From positions 80,788,355 to 80,852,354 of the forward strand of contig CM035406.1 of NCBI GenBank assembly GCA_020310875.1: a stretch of DNA of 64,000 bases, read 5' to 3'. The translations under genes were made by a program, and so were the position numbers. The notes beneath the pieces were generated by a model. It saw nothing but the letters and a program-made list of their open reading frames with translations, made no database searches and was not told where the DNA came from. Of this stretch, positions 27,730 to 37,607 are shown piece after piece (the first letter of the stretch is position 1; each line of letters starts with the position of its first letter). This stretch comes from Ceratopteris richardii (Eukaryota > Streptophyta > Polypodiopsida > Polypodiales > Pteridaceae).

Positions 27730-27742
27730 TGCCTCCCAGTTG
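27730..27742 (-). other. Polypurine tract of the TR-GAG element
   Basis: Minus sense ACTGGGAGGCA directly before the 3' LTR. Confidence 0.7.
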
Positions 27743-28063
27743 ACAAGCAACTGACCTCAGTTGATAAAATAATAAACATGGATGGCCAGTCACATGTTTC
27801 ATCACTGAATAAAAAATAAGCATGGTCCATGTAAAAACACATGCATGGAATCGGAAACTTGAAAGTTTTAATGTAATTGGGAATGATATGCAAAAATTAA
27901 ATGATCATAACGAGGTGATAATTGTGTTTTATGTAAGTCAATATTCTAATTCATTTTCAAAAGCATATCTAAAGTAAGATCCTACATACTAAATTCTATG
28001 TAAATGCATTACATGTAATCAAAGAAAATTAGGCGAGCAAAAAGATTGTTGTTGTTGATGTGG

Positions 28064-28690
28064 CTATTGCAAACGAATCCTCTTGATAAGCAATTGGTAC
28101 TCATTCTCCGCATCTTGAGCAAAGGCAATGGCTTCATGAAGCGATGTAGGCTGGCATGAACGAAGCTTTGCTTTAACCTCCTTATCTATCCCATCATCAT
28201 ACTTCTTCTTCATAGTATCATTGGAAACATCTTCAAGCAAGCGAAGAGTTACTAAGTATTGGTAGAACCGGTCTGTATAGGTTGTCAATGTATCACCTTC
28301 CATCCATGTAAAGTTAGCCCACAATTGTCGAACATGTAGGTCGAATTGTAAGGGTAGAAAAGAATCCGTAAACTCTTCTTGAAAAGCCTTCCATGTGTGT
28401 GGACAATCTGGACGACAACAAAGATCATTCCACCATAGCTGAGCTCTTCCTACCAAATAATTAGTAGCAAACTTGACTTTCTTATTTTCTGAATATGACT
28501 CATCGGAATAGAAATCATCGAATAAAGAAAGCCATGACAAGACAAATCGACCATCCTTTCGTCCATCGAATTGGAGCATGGCATAGTGTTCTTGTATAGA
28601 TTGTTGAAGTGCTTGAAGTTCTTGGTGCATAATCTCTAACTGTTGCTCGAATGAGACTCCAGGTAAAGGTGAATTGCCAAAATCCGCCAT
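28064..28690 (-). CDS. Gag of the TR-GAG element
   Basis: 208 codons, uninterrupted. The centre is a clear retrotransposon gag domain: FDGRKDGRFVLSWLSLFDDF (near 40-60), KVKFATNYLVGRAQLWWNDL (near 70-90), WKAFQEEFTDSF (near 100) and LTTYTDRFYQYLVTLR (near 135). The N-terminus has a coiled-coil-like stretch (EQQLEIMHQELQALQQSIQE). No zinc knuckle follows, so it is shorter than an autonomous gypsy gag. The open frame, despite decay around it, suggests either recent movement or selection on gag. It would form particles into which the RNA is packaged, with RT and integrase supplied by another element. Confidence 0.9.
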   Translation of the reverse strand: MADFGNSPLPGVSFEQQLEIMHQELQALQQSIQEHYAMLQFDGRKDGRFVLSWLSLFDDFYSDESYSENKKVKFATNYLVGRAQLWWNDLCCRPDCPHTWKAFQEEFTDSFLPLQFDLHVRQLWANFTWMEGDTLTTYTDRFYQYLVTLRLLEDVSNDTMKKKYDDGIDKEVKAKLRSCQPTSLHEAIAFAQDAENEYQLLIKRIRLQ

Positions 28691-28924
28691 CGTTGCTCTT
28701 GGACCCTTAAACTAGTGCTTTCCTCTCGAGATGTACCCTCAAGAAATATACCCTAGCAGAATGTACCCTGATGTACCCTGATGTTTCTGAGAAGTGTACC
28801 CTGAGAAGTGTATCCTGAGACATGCCGCATCGCGTCGCACCGTGCCGCCTTGAAAAAGTAAGAAAAACTGCAAGTTATGTTAAATTTAAAAGGAGAGAAC
28901 TTGAGTGACAACTCCAAGAAAGAG

Positions 28925-28986
28925 TGTAGTGGTAAAGGCACTTCCCTTGTAAGTAGGAGGTTGTGGGTTCAAATCCTCCTACCTTA
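28925..28986 (+). other. tRNA-like segment in the TR-GAG leader
   Basis: GTGTAGTGGTAAAGG resembles a pol III A box and GGGTTCAAATCCTCC a B box, at tRNA-like spacing (about 35 bases between). No acceptor stem closes it, so it is not a tRNA gene. It is likely a tRNA-derived SINE head or relic lying antisense to the retroelement. Confidence 0.5.
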
Positions 28987-29289
28987 GGGAATATAAAACT
29001 CTCTATTGCCACTCAAAATTAAAATTGCCTCACGCGTAGCCAACAGTCACCAAGGGAGCCTTGGGTGCCAATGTTGCCAATGTATTGCCTAAGTTATTGC
29101 CTAAGTTCTTTGCCTTAGTCGACGCCTTCGAGTAAACGTAGGCGTAAGGAGCAAACATAGGTTCTGGTTCTGGACCTGGAACAGGAACAGGAACAAGAAC
29201 CGGAACCAGAACCGAAGACAGAGATAGAGATGGAAATGGAATCGGAATCGCGAATAGAGAACAAAATCCTCCGTATTGATGCGTGCAGA

Positions 29290-29301
29290 GCTCTGAAACC
29301 A
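29290..29301 (-). other. Primer binding site of the TR-GAG element
   Basis: Minus sense TGGTTTCAGAGC, one base from the initiator tRNA-Met site, one base after the 5' LTR. Confidence 0.88.
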
Positions 29302-29302
29302 C

Positions 29303-29607
29303 TGTTGTCAAGATCTTACATGAGGGCCATCGCCTTTAAAAGCATCTTTTTAGGTAAAACTACTTTATTTACAAAAGGCATCGCTTTCTAAAGCGAACCA
29401 CTACTTTTACAACAAGATAAACCTAAATATAACTATTCTAGAAGTCTTCGATTTAGTCTTCGAATTTATTTATTTATGCGCATCCACTTGTATCCATGCC
29501 CTCATGCTTCTTCACTTGCTAGATCAAACACAACCACATTAAAACCTTCTGGACATTTAAAACATTAAAAATCCATTTAACCTTCCATGATTCCATAATA
29601 TACAACA
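29303..29607 (-). repeat. 5' LTR of the TR-GAG element, internally deleted
   Basis: 305 bp against 480 for its partner: the stretch between GATCTTA and CATGAGGGC is missing, about 175 bases including the TATA-type box. The rest differs from the partner at scattered positions. Loss of the promoter part of the 5' LTR should silence this copy. Confidence 0.9.
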
Positions 29608-29612
29608 GAATC

Positions 29613-30687
29613 AACCAAGTTGTTCAATGGCATCGTCAATACTTCATGACTGAACTTAAGATTTGCATGCCGAATAATTGATGATGATTGCACAAGATTT
29701 TGAGGATTTTTGCCAAAAAATTAAACTTTATAATTTGCATGGAACTTGAAAAATACCTTGGGGCAATACTACCAAGGCCAATTTTATTGGAACCTTTCTT
29801 TTTGTGTTCAAGTGTTGTCATCTGAAAATGAGGAAACTCACACCTGGATGGATCAGAGTGAGCTTTTTAAGAGCTTTTTATTTGTGCTATCATTTGAAAA
29901 TGAGGAAACTCACATGTGGATTAGAGTGAGCTTTTTAAGAGCACATAATTAGCTCTGTAGATTCTAACCCTCATGCAATGGAGATGAGGATCTCACTACA
30001 TAGATTTGGAAAGATTCTCCTCAAAAAACATCATGTGGGATAAATCTCCTTAAAGGAGAATGGAAACACAAAAAAACTAGATATAAATGGTTCCCAAATA
30101 TCAATAGAGTTCTATATGTGGAGATGCACTCACATGCAAATGAAATAAACATAAACATGGAATGATGGAGCACCAAGCTTCCAACATCATCCCCAAGCTC
30201 TCTACGGTTGACTAAGTATTAGACAAAAGGCTCTAACACCAACCTTACATAGAATCATAACATATATGATTTTGAAAAAAACAAGAATTATGCAAGGGAT
30301 GGGAGTGCAATAGAAGAGGAGAAAAATTGGAAACTTTTATACTAAAATGTAGAAAGATGATGTCATTGTTCACCGACACGCTGTTAAAATAAGTTTGTCA
30401 TTTGACAAGAAGTAAATAAAAAAACATTGATTTTTCACACACAAAATTTAGGTCTTGGTCGAATCGTTTCACAAGTCTTAACTCATTAAAAAAAAGGGAA
30501 AAGAAAAAACGATAAGAAAAGGAAACCAAAAGCACAAACCATAAATGAAAGCATGCATGCGACATGCGAGCCTTGGAAGTTGAGAGAAGTTGAGGTGGTT
30601 CACTTTTGGGACGTGATGGTGAGGACAAGATTTAAGTTTCCACGTGATGATCAAAGGTCGAGTGAAAGCTTTTCAATGCACCTACTA
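29613..30687. other. Non-coding stretch with a small tandem duplication
   Basis: A block with TGAAAATGAGGAAACTCACA and AGAGTGAGCTTTTTAAGAGC (29821-29879) is repeated at 29891-29942. Otherwise no gene or RNA signal was seen. Confidence 0.6.
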
Positions 30688-30803
30688 CTTTTTTTTTCTT
30701 AAAGGAAGTTCGACCTTGGCCTATTCTCCCGAACTTTAATTAAAATAAAGAAGAAAAGTTACAAGTGAATGGGACTAGTGCCCATGGGACCCCCCAGATT
30801 CCA
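30688..30803 (-). mobile_element. SINE 3' fragment, inverted
   Basis: Minus sense shares GGGGTCCCATGGGCACTA, CCATTCACTTGTA, then GGTCGAACTTCCTTTAA and a poly-A-like tail with the SINE copies at 33533 and 33874. The 5' tRNA-like head is absent. Confidence 0.7.
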
Positions 30804-30982
30804 CAATGCAAGGGAGGGATGTCTCCTTCTAGTACCTCGTAACAAATCCTCTAAAGATAAGATTTTGTACATTCACATTACATTAAGAAAAAAAAAGTTC
30901 GCTCTTTGATTTTGTTTGTTTATAGGTTTAAATTTCAAAGAAAAACATGCATTCAAAAGATCTCAAATGTTTAAAATTTTTA

Positions 30983-31227
30983 GGCGAGTTGGTTGGGCAC
31001 TCATCTTTTGAGGTGGAGTTGTGTGTTTAATTTGTGTAGGCTTTGGACATGCTTGGGCTAGTGTGATTATTCTATCTGTGTAATGTTTTTGGGCTTTTGA
31101 AATTAAATGCTTTTTAGCAATCCTTTCTTTGTAATGCTTTGAAAGTCTAACTCTTGCTTTGTGAGATATAGGGGGTTCCATGGGTACTATACCCTTCGCT
31201 TGTACAATTGTTCTTTCAATACATTCA
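30983..31227 (+). mobile_element. Degenerate SINE copy
   Basis: Starts with GAGTTGGTTGGGCAC (A-box region), a decayed B box (GTGTGTTTAATTTG) and ends with GTGAGATATAGGGGGTTCC, ATGGGTACTATACCCTT and TACAATTGTT, homologous to the copy at 33874. An internal 130-base segment is diverged or partly inserted. Confidence 0.65.
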
Positions 31228-31454
31228 AACTAAAAAATATTAAATTTTGGTCAAATGTCTTTTGATAAAAAAGGACCTCTTTCATCCTTCATATTTAAGA
31301 GCTAATGTCAAATTAACTTGCAAGTATTGAATTTCAATAGTTCGATGTGTTTTATAGCTACACTACACACCCTCCACCATATAGCACATCACATAATCAA
31401 AAGGTAGAATCCACTTACTTGCCTGATAGCTATTTGTTTTTTAAATAAAAGCAT

Positions 31455-33045
31455 TCTGAATAAAAATATATGGTGAATGAACAAGCTGTATATAGTGGGA
31501 TCCTTCATATCTCACAAAGAGGGAAGGGTAAAAAAAGTCATGTTTTGATGAGGAAAAACAATGTTCTTTTTTGTATAATAGATATTTGCTCACATAAGAG
31601 GTTGTTTCGAGATGTGCAATATGCAATCCAATACTTCCATTGCCCTCTTTGGACACTTTTTCATTCACACTTTTTTATGGGTCCAAACATGTATCCAATA
31701 AAGTAGATAACCTCTTGTGAACAAGGCCGTCATAGAGGGCACATTGATAAACGTATAAGAATCATGAACTTCTTAACTCTATTTTGTAGGACATATGGAG
31801 GCCCCATGAGTGAGTTCTTTAGCTCTTTGATGACTTTGAGGTTATTTGGTTGTTTGGTGATCCATATGAAACAATATCAATGATCTCTAAAGTTTTAATG
31901 AGAAAATGTTTATACATGTAAATTTATTTTGAAAATTAGAAATGACTCCTTTTTCAGTAAAAAGATTTTTGATTTGATTGCACTACGAGATATGTGACTA
32001 TTTAATTTTTAATGTATCTCTATTTAATTTTTAATATATCTCTATTTAATTTTTATTTAAAAAAAGCTTGCCTAAAAATATGTTAAATGAACACACTGTA
32101 TATGTGAGATTCCTCATATCTCACAAAAAAGTAAGGGCATACAATTGTCTATAGGCACATGAGATAAAAAAAAATCACTGTTCTTTGATTTGAAGGATTA
32201 TTGGTTTACACATTTGAAGATACATGCTATGGTGGCCATTAAAGTACAAATTCAGATGCTTCATGACCTAGTGAGAAACAACATGCAATCCATTAGAGCT
32301 TCTTGACATGAAGGTGTTCTCATCCAAAGGTCCATTGAAATCATCTTTTTTTGGTGTTCTCATCCAAAGGTCCATTGAAATCATCTTTTTTTTTTCATTA
32401 GATTGATTAAAAAAGGTCATTTGGATACACCCGAAAAATGAATATGTCCATTGAGTGAGACTTGAATCTAAAGACTCTGCCCCACGATGTTCAAGGTTTA
32501 CCACTACACCACACACGTTTGGACTAAAAAAAGTCATAATTTGATAAGGAAAAACTATGTATTTTTCTCAATAATAGATATTTTTTCACATAAGAGGTTG
32601 CATCCTGATGATGTTCAAAGTTTACCACTAGACCACACCTGTTTGGACTAAAAAAAGGGTCATATTTTTATAAGGAAAAACTATGTATTTTTCTCTATAA
32701 TGGACATTTGTTCACATAAGAGGTTGTGTCCTGATGTGGCATATGCAATCCAATACTTGCATCACCCTCTTTGAACACTTCTCTTACGAATGCCGCTTTT
32801 TTATTGGTCCAAGCATGTATGACAACCTCTTGCCAAATAGGGGACACATTGGTAAACATATAGAATCATGAAATTCTTGAGCTCTATTCTATTGGACACA
32901 TGGAGGCCCCATGACCGAAGTCTTTATTTCTTTGGTCACTCTCAGCTTATGCGGTTGCATGGTGACCCACATGAAACAATATCAAGGATCTCCTTTGTGT
33001 TAATGAGAAAATCTTTTTTTTTTGTTACTTATGAATTTGTTTTTA
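31455..33045. repeat. Three diverged direct copies of a non-coding segment
   Basis: 31455-31925 (containing CACATAAGAGGTTG, ATGCAATCCAATACTT, GGAGGCCCCATGA, ATGAAACAATATCAA) recurs at 32560-33010. A shorter copy of its start lies at 32075-32190. Within this, 32487-32604 and 32605-32727 form a 120-base tandem duplication, and a 39-base unit (CTCATCCAAAGGTCCATTGA...) is doubled at 32317-32394. No protein is recognisable, so the family is unknown. Confidence 0.75.
32459..32525 (-). other. tRNA-like segment (SINE head relic)
   Basis: Minus sense reads GTGGTGTAGTGGTAAA (A box) followed about 35 bases later by AGATTCAAGTCT (B box). A tandem copy of the A-box part lies near 32603-32632. No closed acceptor stem, so not a functional tRNA. 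Confidence 0.45.
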
Positions 33046-33532
33046 AAATTAGAAGTGTTTTCACGGTCTTAAATAGAAAAGATTTAATTTCATTGGAGTA
33101 CGAGATATGTGATACCATTCAAAGAGAGTTATAAGGTAGGTTCATAATCTTGTCGTCCTTTCATGGGACATCCATTTTTTCCTAACTACGGTTACAAATA
33201 TCATGGAGTGCTTAAATGATGGGCAATTCCTATGGCTCTTGATCCTCTTTTCAAGTAATGCAAGTAGTGCAAGGGATCTCTCACTAGAGAAATAAATATT
33301 TGATTATGTTCTTGAAATTTAATCATATCATCTAGGTTTCTGGTTTTCTACAAGGCATCTTCTTTAATACCATTCCAAAGAGCGACAAAGCATGCCATTA
33401 CCTCCCCAAGCATAGCTTATTTCGAAAATATTTTCATGCACAATCATTGGACTTCTGTCCCAAACCTTGCCATTATTGAGAATCAATAAAAAAAGGTGTT
33501 TAAGAAGAAGCGAAAATCTTTTTTTTTTTTTG
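33046..33532. other. Non-coding stretch, no feature recognised
   Basis: AT-rich, with T-runs; nothing recognisable. Confidence 0.5.
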
Positions 33533-33790
33533 GTGTCCACGTCTCATAGATGGTTTTGATAAAACTTTGGTCTCTTGAGGCAGAGGTCCAGAGTTTAACT
33601 CTCGAGCTTAACATGTTATGGCTCATGTCAGTTTAAACGAGTTATAGTTCAATCTAACTCCTGCTTTGTGGGATACGAGGGTCTCGTGAGTACTATGCCC
33701 ATTCACCTATACATTTGTACTTTCAAAGTTAAAGCGGGAGGAGTAGGCACCTACCAAACCTCCTTTAAAAAAATAATAATAATAAACCTC
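33533..33790 (+). mobile_element. SINE copy
   Basis: Shares CTTTGGTCTCTTGAGGCAGAGGTCCAGAGTTT (head) and GGGATACGAGGGTCTCGTGA, GTACTATGCCCATTC, GTAGGCACCTACCAAACCTCC and a terminal A-rich tail with the copy at 33874. The head's B box (GAGTTTAACTC) is decayed. Confidence 0.8.
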
Positions 33791-33873
33791 AACTAATCAG
33801 CTCTAAATAAAAAAGAAAGAAAATGCAAGGGAGTTAAGGAGAGATACAAAGGAGGTTGATAAACTTGTCATCT

Positions 33874-34180
33874 GTCCGAAGCTGCTTGTCCGGGTGGTTG
33901 GGCCTCTCGCCTCTTGAGGCGGGGGTGAGGGTTCAGCCCCCACCGACACCATGTAAGGGACATGTTTAACATGGAAAGCTGTATCTTGTGGCTGATGTGC
34001 CATCGTTTGTCCTGCCCCACGGTAGTTGTGACCGCAGTTTAATCCAGCTATGTAAACCCTTGTTCTTATGGGATAAAGGGGGTCTCATGGGTACTATGCC
34101 CTTCCTTATACAATTGCGATTTCGAAGTTAAAACCTGAAAGAGTACGCCTCGGCCGAACCTCCATTAAAAAAAAAAAAAA
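33874..34180 (+). mobile_element. Intact tRNA-derived SINE with target duplication
   Basis: About 307 bases ending in a run of 14 A. A 10-13 bp target duplication, AAACTTGTCATCT, lies at 33861-33873 and 34178-34190. The head holds an A box (GTCCGGGTGGTTGGG) and a B box (GGGTTCAGCCCCC) spaced as in a tRNA, with a stable stem CCTCTTGAGG between. The body holds GGGTCTCATGGGTACTATGC, shared with the other three copies. The features fit an L1/LINE-mobilised, pol III-transcribed SINE. Confidence 0.88.
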
Positions 34181-34190
34181 CTTGTCATCT

Positions 34191-35325
34191 CTCTCATGAG
34201 GAATCCACTTGATTTCAAGCTTGTTGTTTCGAAACTATAAACACACTTTGGTATCGTTTAGGGATTTCTCTATGGACTATTCGTTGGTGCACTCCTCAAA
34301 GCTAACCGTGCATCTTTCCGTCCACAGTCTCCATGTATCCCACCAGTTTTTTCCATTCACTATGCATTTCGATCAAGCACATGAATTGACCAATAAAACA
34401 GAATCTGATCACAAAGATCAAAAGATCCAAAAAGTGTCCCTCCATATGTCCAACTTATTCGTCTCTTGATCCAATACACACCTTGATTGGTGTGATTGCA
34501 TGGTCGGTTCTAAAGGCAATCTCTTGGCCACTAACTTGAAGCTTCTTAGTCAATGTTGAAGGAACTATATAAAGCCCACACTATCTTGGGTATATGAATT
34601 TCTCCATACCCAAAGCTCCACGTAGCACAAGAAACATTCCTAGGATCCATGGAAACCTTTCCAATTGGTTTCCCAAGAGTACATCATGTTCTGCTTTTTT
34701 GTGCTAAGCACGAGGAAACACCCTTTAGCAAGGGGGCGTGGGCTGTCTATATTGAGAATCCCTGTTTTGGCTGTCTATCTGGCATATCATGTCCGCCCTC
34801 ACTCCTCTCTCTCTTGCTTGAGCATGGCTAACGTAGGCTGCAGAATAAGCTCACGCTTTTAGAACATGCGCGTAGCTTTTTTGTTTGTGCGTGGAGTAGG
34901 AGGACAAAGGGTCTTGCATCAGAGCACATTGAGAGTAGAACTTTGGATGATGGAATGATTCCAGGCATTCCAGTCTGAGTGCAGTCAGAATGGCCATGAT
35001 GCATCAACTCCTGCTGAGGATTGCGATATTTTAAGCAGCCACGGAGGAGAAAAGGGTAGCAAAAGCGCTATCTTTCCACTTCCACACGTACACGTACACA
35101 AAGAGCGCGAAAAACCCATACGCACAGAAGAAGAAGAACCCAATAAAGGTCCTTGAGCCTTCAAAAGTTCAAGGGTTCTGCTGCACCATTCTCACAATCG
35201 ACCCACTAATGCTTTTACTCACATCCTGATAGCATTCTTCCCTCGTATTCCCTGCCCGTTTTCTCCCTTCTCTTCCTCTTCTTTGCTTTTCTGTAAACAC
35301 CTCACACGCACAATCTGGAAACTCC
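34191..35325. other. Upstream region of the ARM/TPR gene
   Basis: Mostly non-coding. The 200 bases before the start codon are CT/CA-rich with AAGAAGAAGAACCC and a pyrimidine-rich 5'-leader-like stretch, as in plant promoters. No certain TATA box was found. Confidence 0.5.
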
Positions 35326-36363
35326 ATGCCTGCTCCGGGTAACAGAGTTTCTCAATTGCCCCTGGGGAAATCGCATCCTTCCCACCAGCAGATGAGGAAT
35401 CATAATCCATCATGCTGCTCTTCTCCGGACTCCTGTTTCCTGTGCATCATGATGGAGCAGCACATCGGGAAACGCTCTTTGGCGCTCTCTCGCCTATTCA
35501 AGCTTCTCCAATCAGACGCCCGTGGACAGGCTTTTTCAGTCAGCGCTATCTGGAGCTCCGCCATGGCTCGGCCCAATGATGCTGAACTGGTTGAGCTCGG
35601 CGTTTTTGAATGCATGGCTTCCCTAATCTGGAAGGGTATCCGTGACCGTCGCTGGCTTCTCAGGGATCAGAATGTTTTCATTCCTTATTATGCGGCTCAC
35701 ATCATTGGATCGTACACCATGAACAGAGGGGATTTCGCAGAGAAAGCAGTAGCAGAGGGAGTAATCCCACCATTAATTGAGCTATTGCGTGGACGTCTTA
35801 CATGGGTTGAGCAGCGTGTGGCTGTTCGGGCACTCGGACACATTGCAGCTTTTGAGAGCTGTTTCCCCCATGTTGCGGTGAATAGCGAGGTCCTCGAAGT
35901 AGCTATGGAGCTTGCTGTAAGCTCATTGGAAATTGTCTATACACAGTTTATTCAAACGGAGGAGAAAAGATTGAAATATCACAGGGATTTGTTGACGCGG
36001 GGCATGCGTGGGCCTCAAGTAGAGCTACACAAAGGGGAAGAATGGGCAAGTCAATTGCAGTGCTGGTCTTTGCAGCTCATTAATTGTTTTGCTATGAAGG
36101 ACAATTACTTGCCTCCGATTTGCAGGTCAGGGTTCCTCACCAAACTTCCAGGCATGTGGGGCGGCCTAATGAATGAGAACTCACCGGCTGGGGTGGGACT
36201 GATACTTACGATTTGCCGGCACAAGATTGGAAGGAGCTCTGTTGCAGCTTGTCCGAGAATCGTCCACGCACTCTGCAACACAGCTCGCTCTTCTGACGAT
36301 TGGCAATATATGGCTGTAGATTGTCTTTTGCTTATGCTTCAAGATCCCCAAACAAGGAAGAGG
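35326..36363 (+). CDS. ARM/TPR protein gene, exon 1 (ARM-like region)
   Basis: First of three inferred exons of a host gene (704 codons in all). The ATG at 35326 is the first in frame; a second, at 35449, is possible and precedes the better conserved part. Exon 1 encodes 346 residues with an early CCSSPDSCFLCIM cysteine cluster and an alpha-helical ARM-like region containing DQNVFIPYYAAHIIGSYTMN, RLTWVEQRVAVRALGHIA and EWASQLQCWSLQLINCFA. These blocks are strongly conserved in a plant protein family with ARM and TPR repeats whose exact function I cannot name. The donor site is AGG|GTAGGA at 36363/36364, phase 0. Protein-protein interaction scaffolding is the likely role. Confidence 0.88.
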
Positions 36364-36712
36364 GTAGGATTATACTCTCTCATATTCGTTCAGTTTGATC
36401 TAAACCTATTTTGTTTCCATGGAAAGCTTTCAATGCTACTCATATGTGAAATGAAAAATGGTGCCTACAGTTAGCCAGTCAAACAGAGAGCAGGATACTA
36501 ACAGACTTACGTTACATATCAAGGGTACATGTATACACAAACGTAGTATGCATGCACACATTTTAGTATGGTGCTTGGATATGTTGGCCTTCTGTAATGA
36601 TGCATATTTGTTTATCCGCACTTACATATACTACTTTTTTCCCCTGTACATTATAATTTATTTTTGAGATTAGGTCTGGCTAGTTTTTTTACATCTACGT
36701 TTTCTCGTCCAG
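36364..36712 (+). other. Intron 1 of the ARM/TPR gene
   Basis: GTAGGA...TCGTCCAG, 349 bases, AT-rich with a T-run before the acceptor. Removing it joins two conserved protein parts in frame. Confidence 0.85.
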
Positions 36713-37607
36713 GTTTTTGATGAAGCAGTTGTTGCATTGGTTGACCTGGCTGTACAACCTTGTCAGGGAGATAGGAAAAAGCTTGGAGCTGTGATACTTG
36801 AAGTGCTGTTCCACCAAGAAATCCAATCTCCCATGCGTAGCCGAACATCAAGCCATACAAGGTATCTTCTGGATGAGCTAGCAGGCCAGTGCCAGAGATG
36901 GAGATGGGAGCGATCTATGCCCAAAGATGACCTTCGTGTGAAGCAGCAAGCTGCACATGTTGTGAAGCTGGAAGGGAACGCAAAATTTTCTGCAGGAGAT
37001 GTTGTTGGGGCTGTTTATAAGTACTCGGAAGCCCTACAACTTTGCCCTTTGAGAGCAACGAGAGAGAGAGTGGTCCTGTACAGTAACCGTGCCCAATGTC
37101 ATCTTCTTCTTCAGGATCCTGAAGCTGCAATCAGTGACACAACCAGGGCTCTCTCCTTGCATAAACCACTCAATGGGCATGCTAGGAGCTTGTGGAGGAG
37201 ATCACAAGCGTATGAAATGTTAGGTTTGCCCAAAGAAAGCTTGCTTGATGCTATTATGTTCATTAATGAGTGCTCGAATGCTGCTGGAGGGGAGGGTGTT
37301 GTATGCACTGTGCCAGACTATGCCGAACGCCTGGTAAAAAAGCAGATGAGAGCAACATGGTTGTTCCTTGATGCAGCTCGAAAGCACGGGGACATTGAGG
37401 AATCACCAGCTGAATATTCAGAAACAACAAAGTTTGAATATGAGGAAGATGAGGACTCTGAATGGGAAACTGCAAGTGAGAGTGACATGACTCTTGCTGA
37501 TGATGGAGCAGACCAGGGATCATGCAGCAGAGACGAAGGAGATAATGGACACTTTGATAAAGAGTTGGATAACCCTCAGCTTGCGAGTGTTCTGTCAGCT
37601 TTGAAAG
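36713..37607 (+). CDS. ARM/TPR protein gene, exon 2 (TPR region)
   Basis: Begins after the acceptor TCGTCCAG at 36712 in the phase set by exon 1, giving KR|VFDEAVVALVDL across the join, which continues the ARM region. Residues about 424-540 of the protein are three TPR-like helix pairs: AAHVVKLEGNAKFSAGDV, ERVVLYSNRAQCHLLLQD and HARSLWRRSQAYEMLGLP. A conserved segment VPDYAERLVKKQMRATWLF follows, then an acidic tail with EDEDSEWETASESD (about 588-606), also seen in the angiosperm relatives. The donor AAAG|GTGCGT at 37607/37608 is phase 1. Reading on without splicing meets a stop at 37753. TPRs commonly bind chaperone tails; that is a family property, not shown here. Confidence 0.88.

Larger units (their letters stand above)
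27250..29607 (-). mobile_element. Gag-only LTR retrotransposon (TR-GAG type), 2.36 kb
   Basis: Two LTRs (plus-sense TGTTGTCACGATC...ATATACAACA) and a perfect target duplication GAATC at 27245-27249 and 29608-29612. In minus sense a primer site TGGTTTCAGAGC follows the 5' LTR and a polypurine tract precedes the 3' LTR. The only gene is a gypsy-type gag of 208 codons; no protease, RT or integrase is present. This matches the described TR-GAG class of non-autonomous elements, which depend on enzymes from others. The 5' (right) LTR lacks about 175 bases present in the other. Confidence 0.92.

Noticed and set aside
28925-28986. A functional tRNA gene
   Set aside because: A and B boxes are present but no acceptor or complete anticodon stem can be closed.
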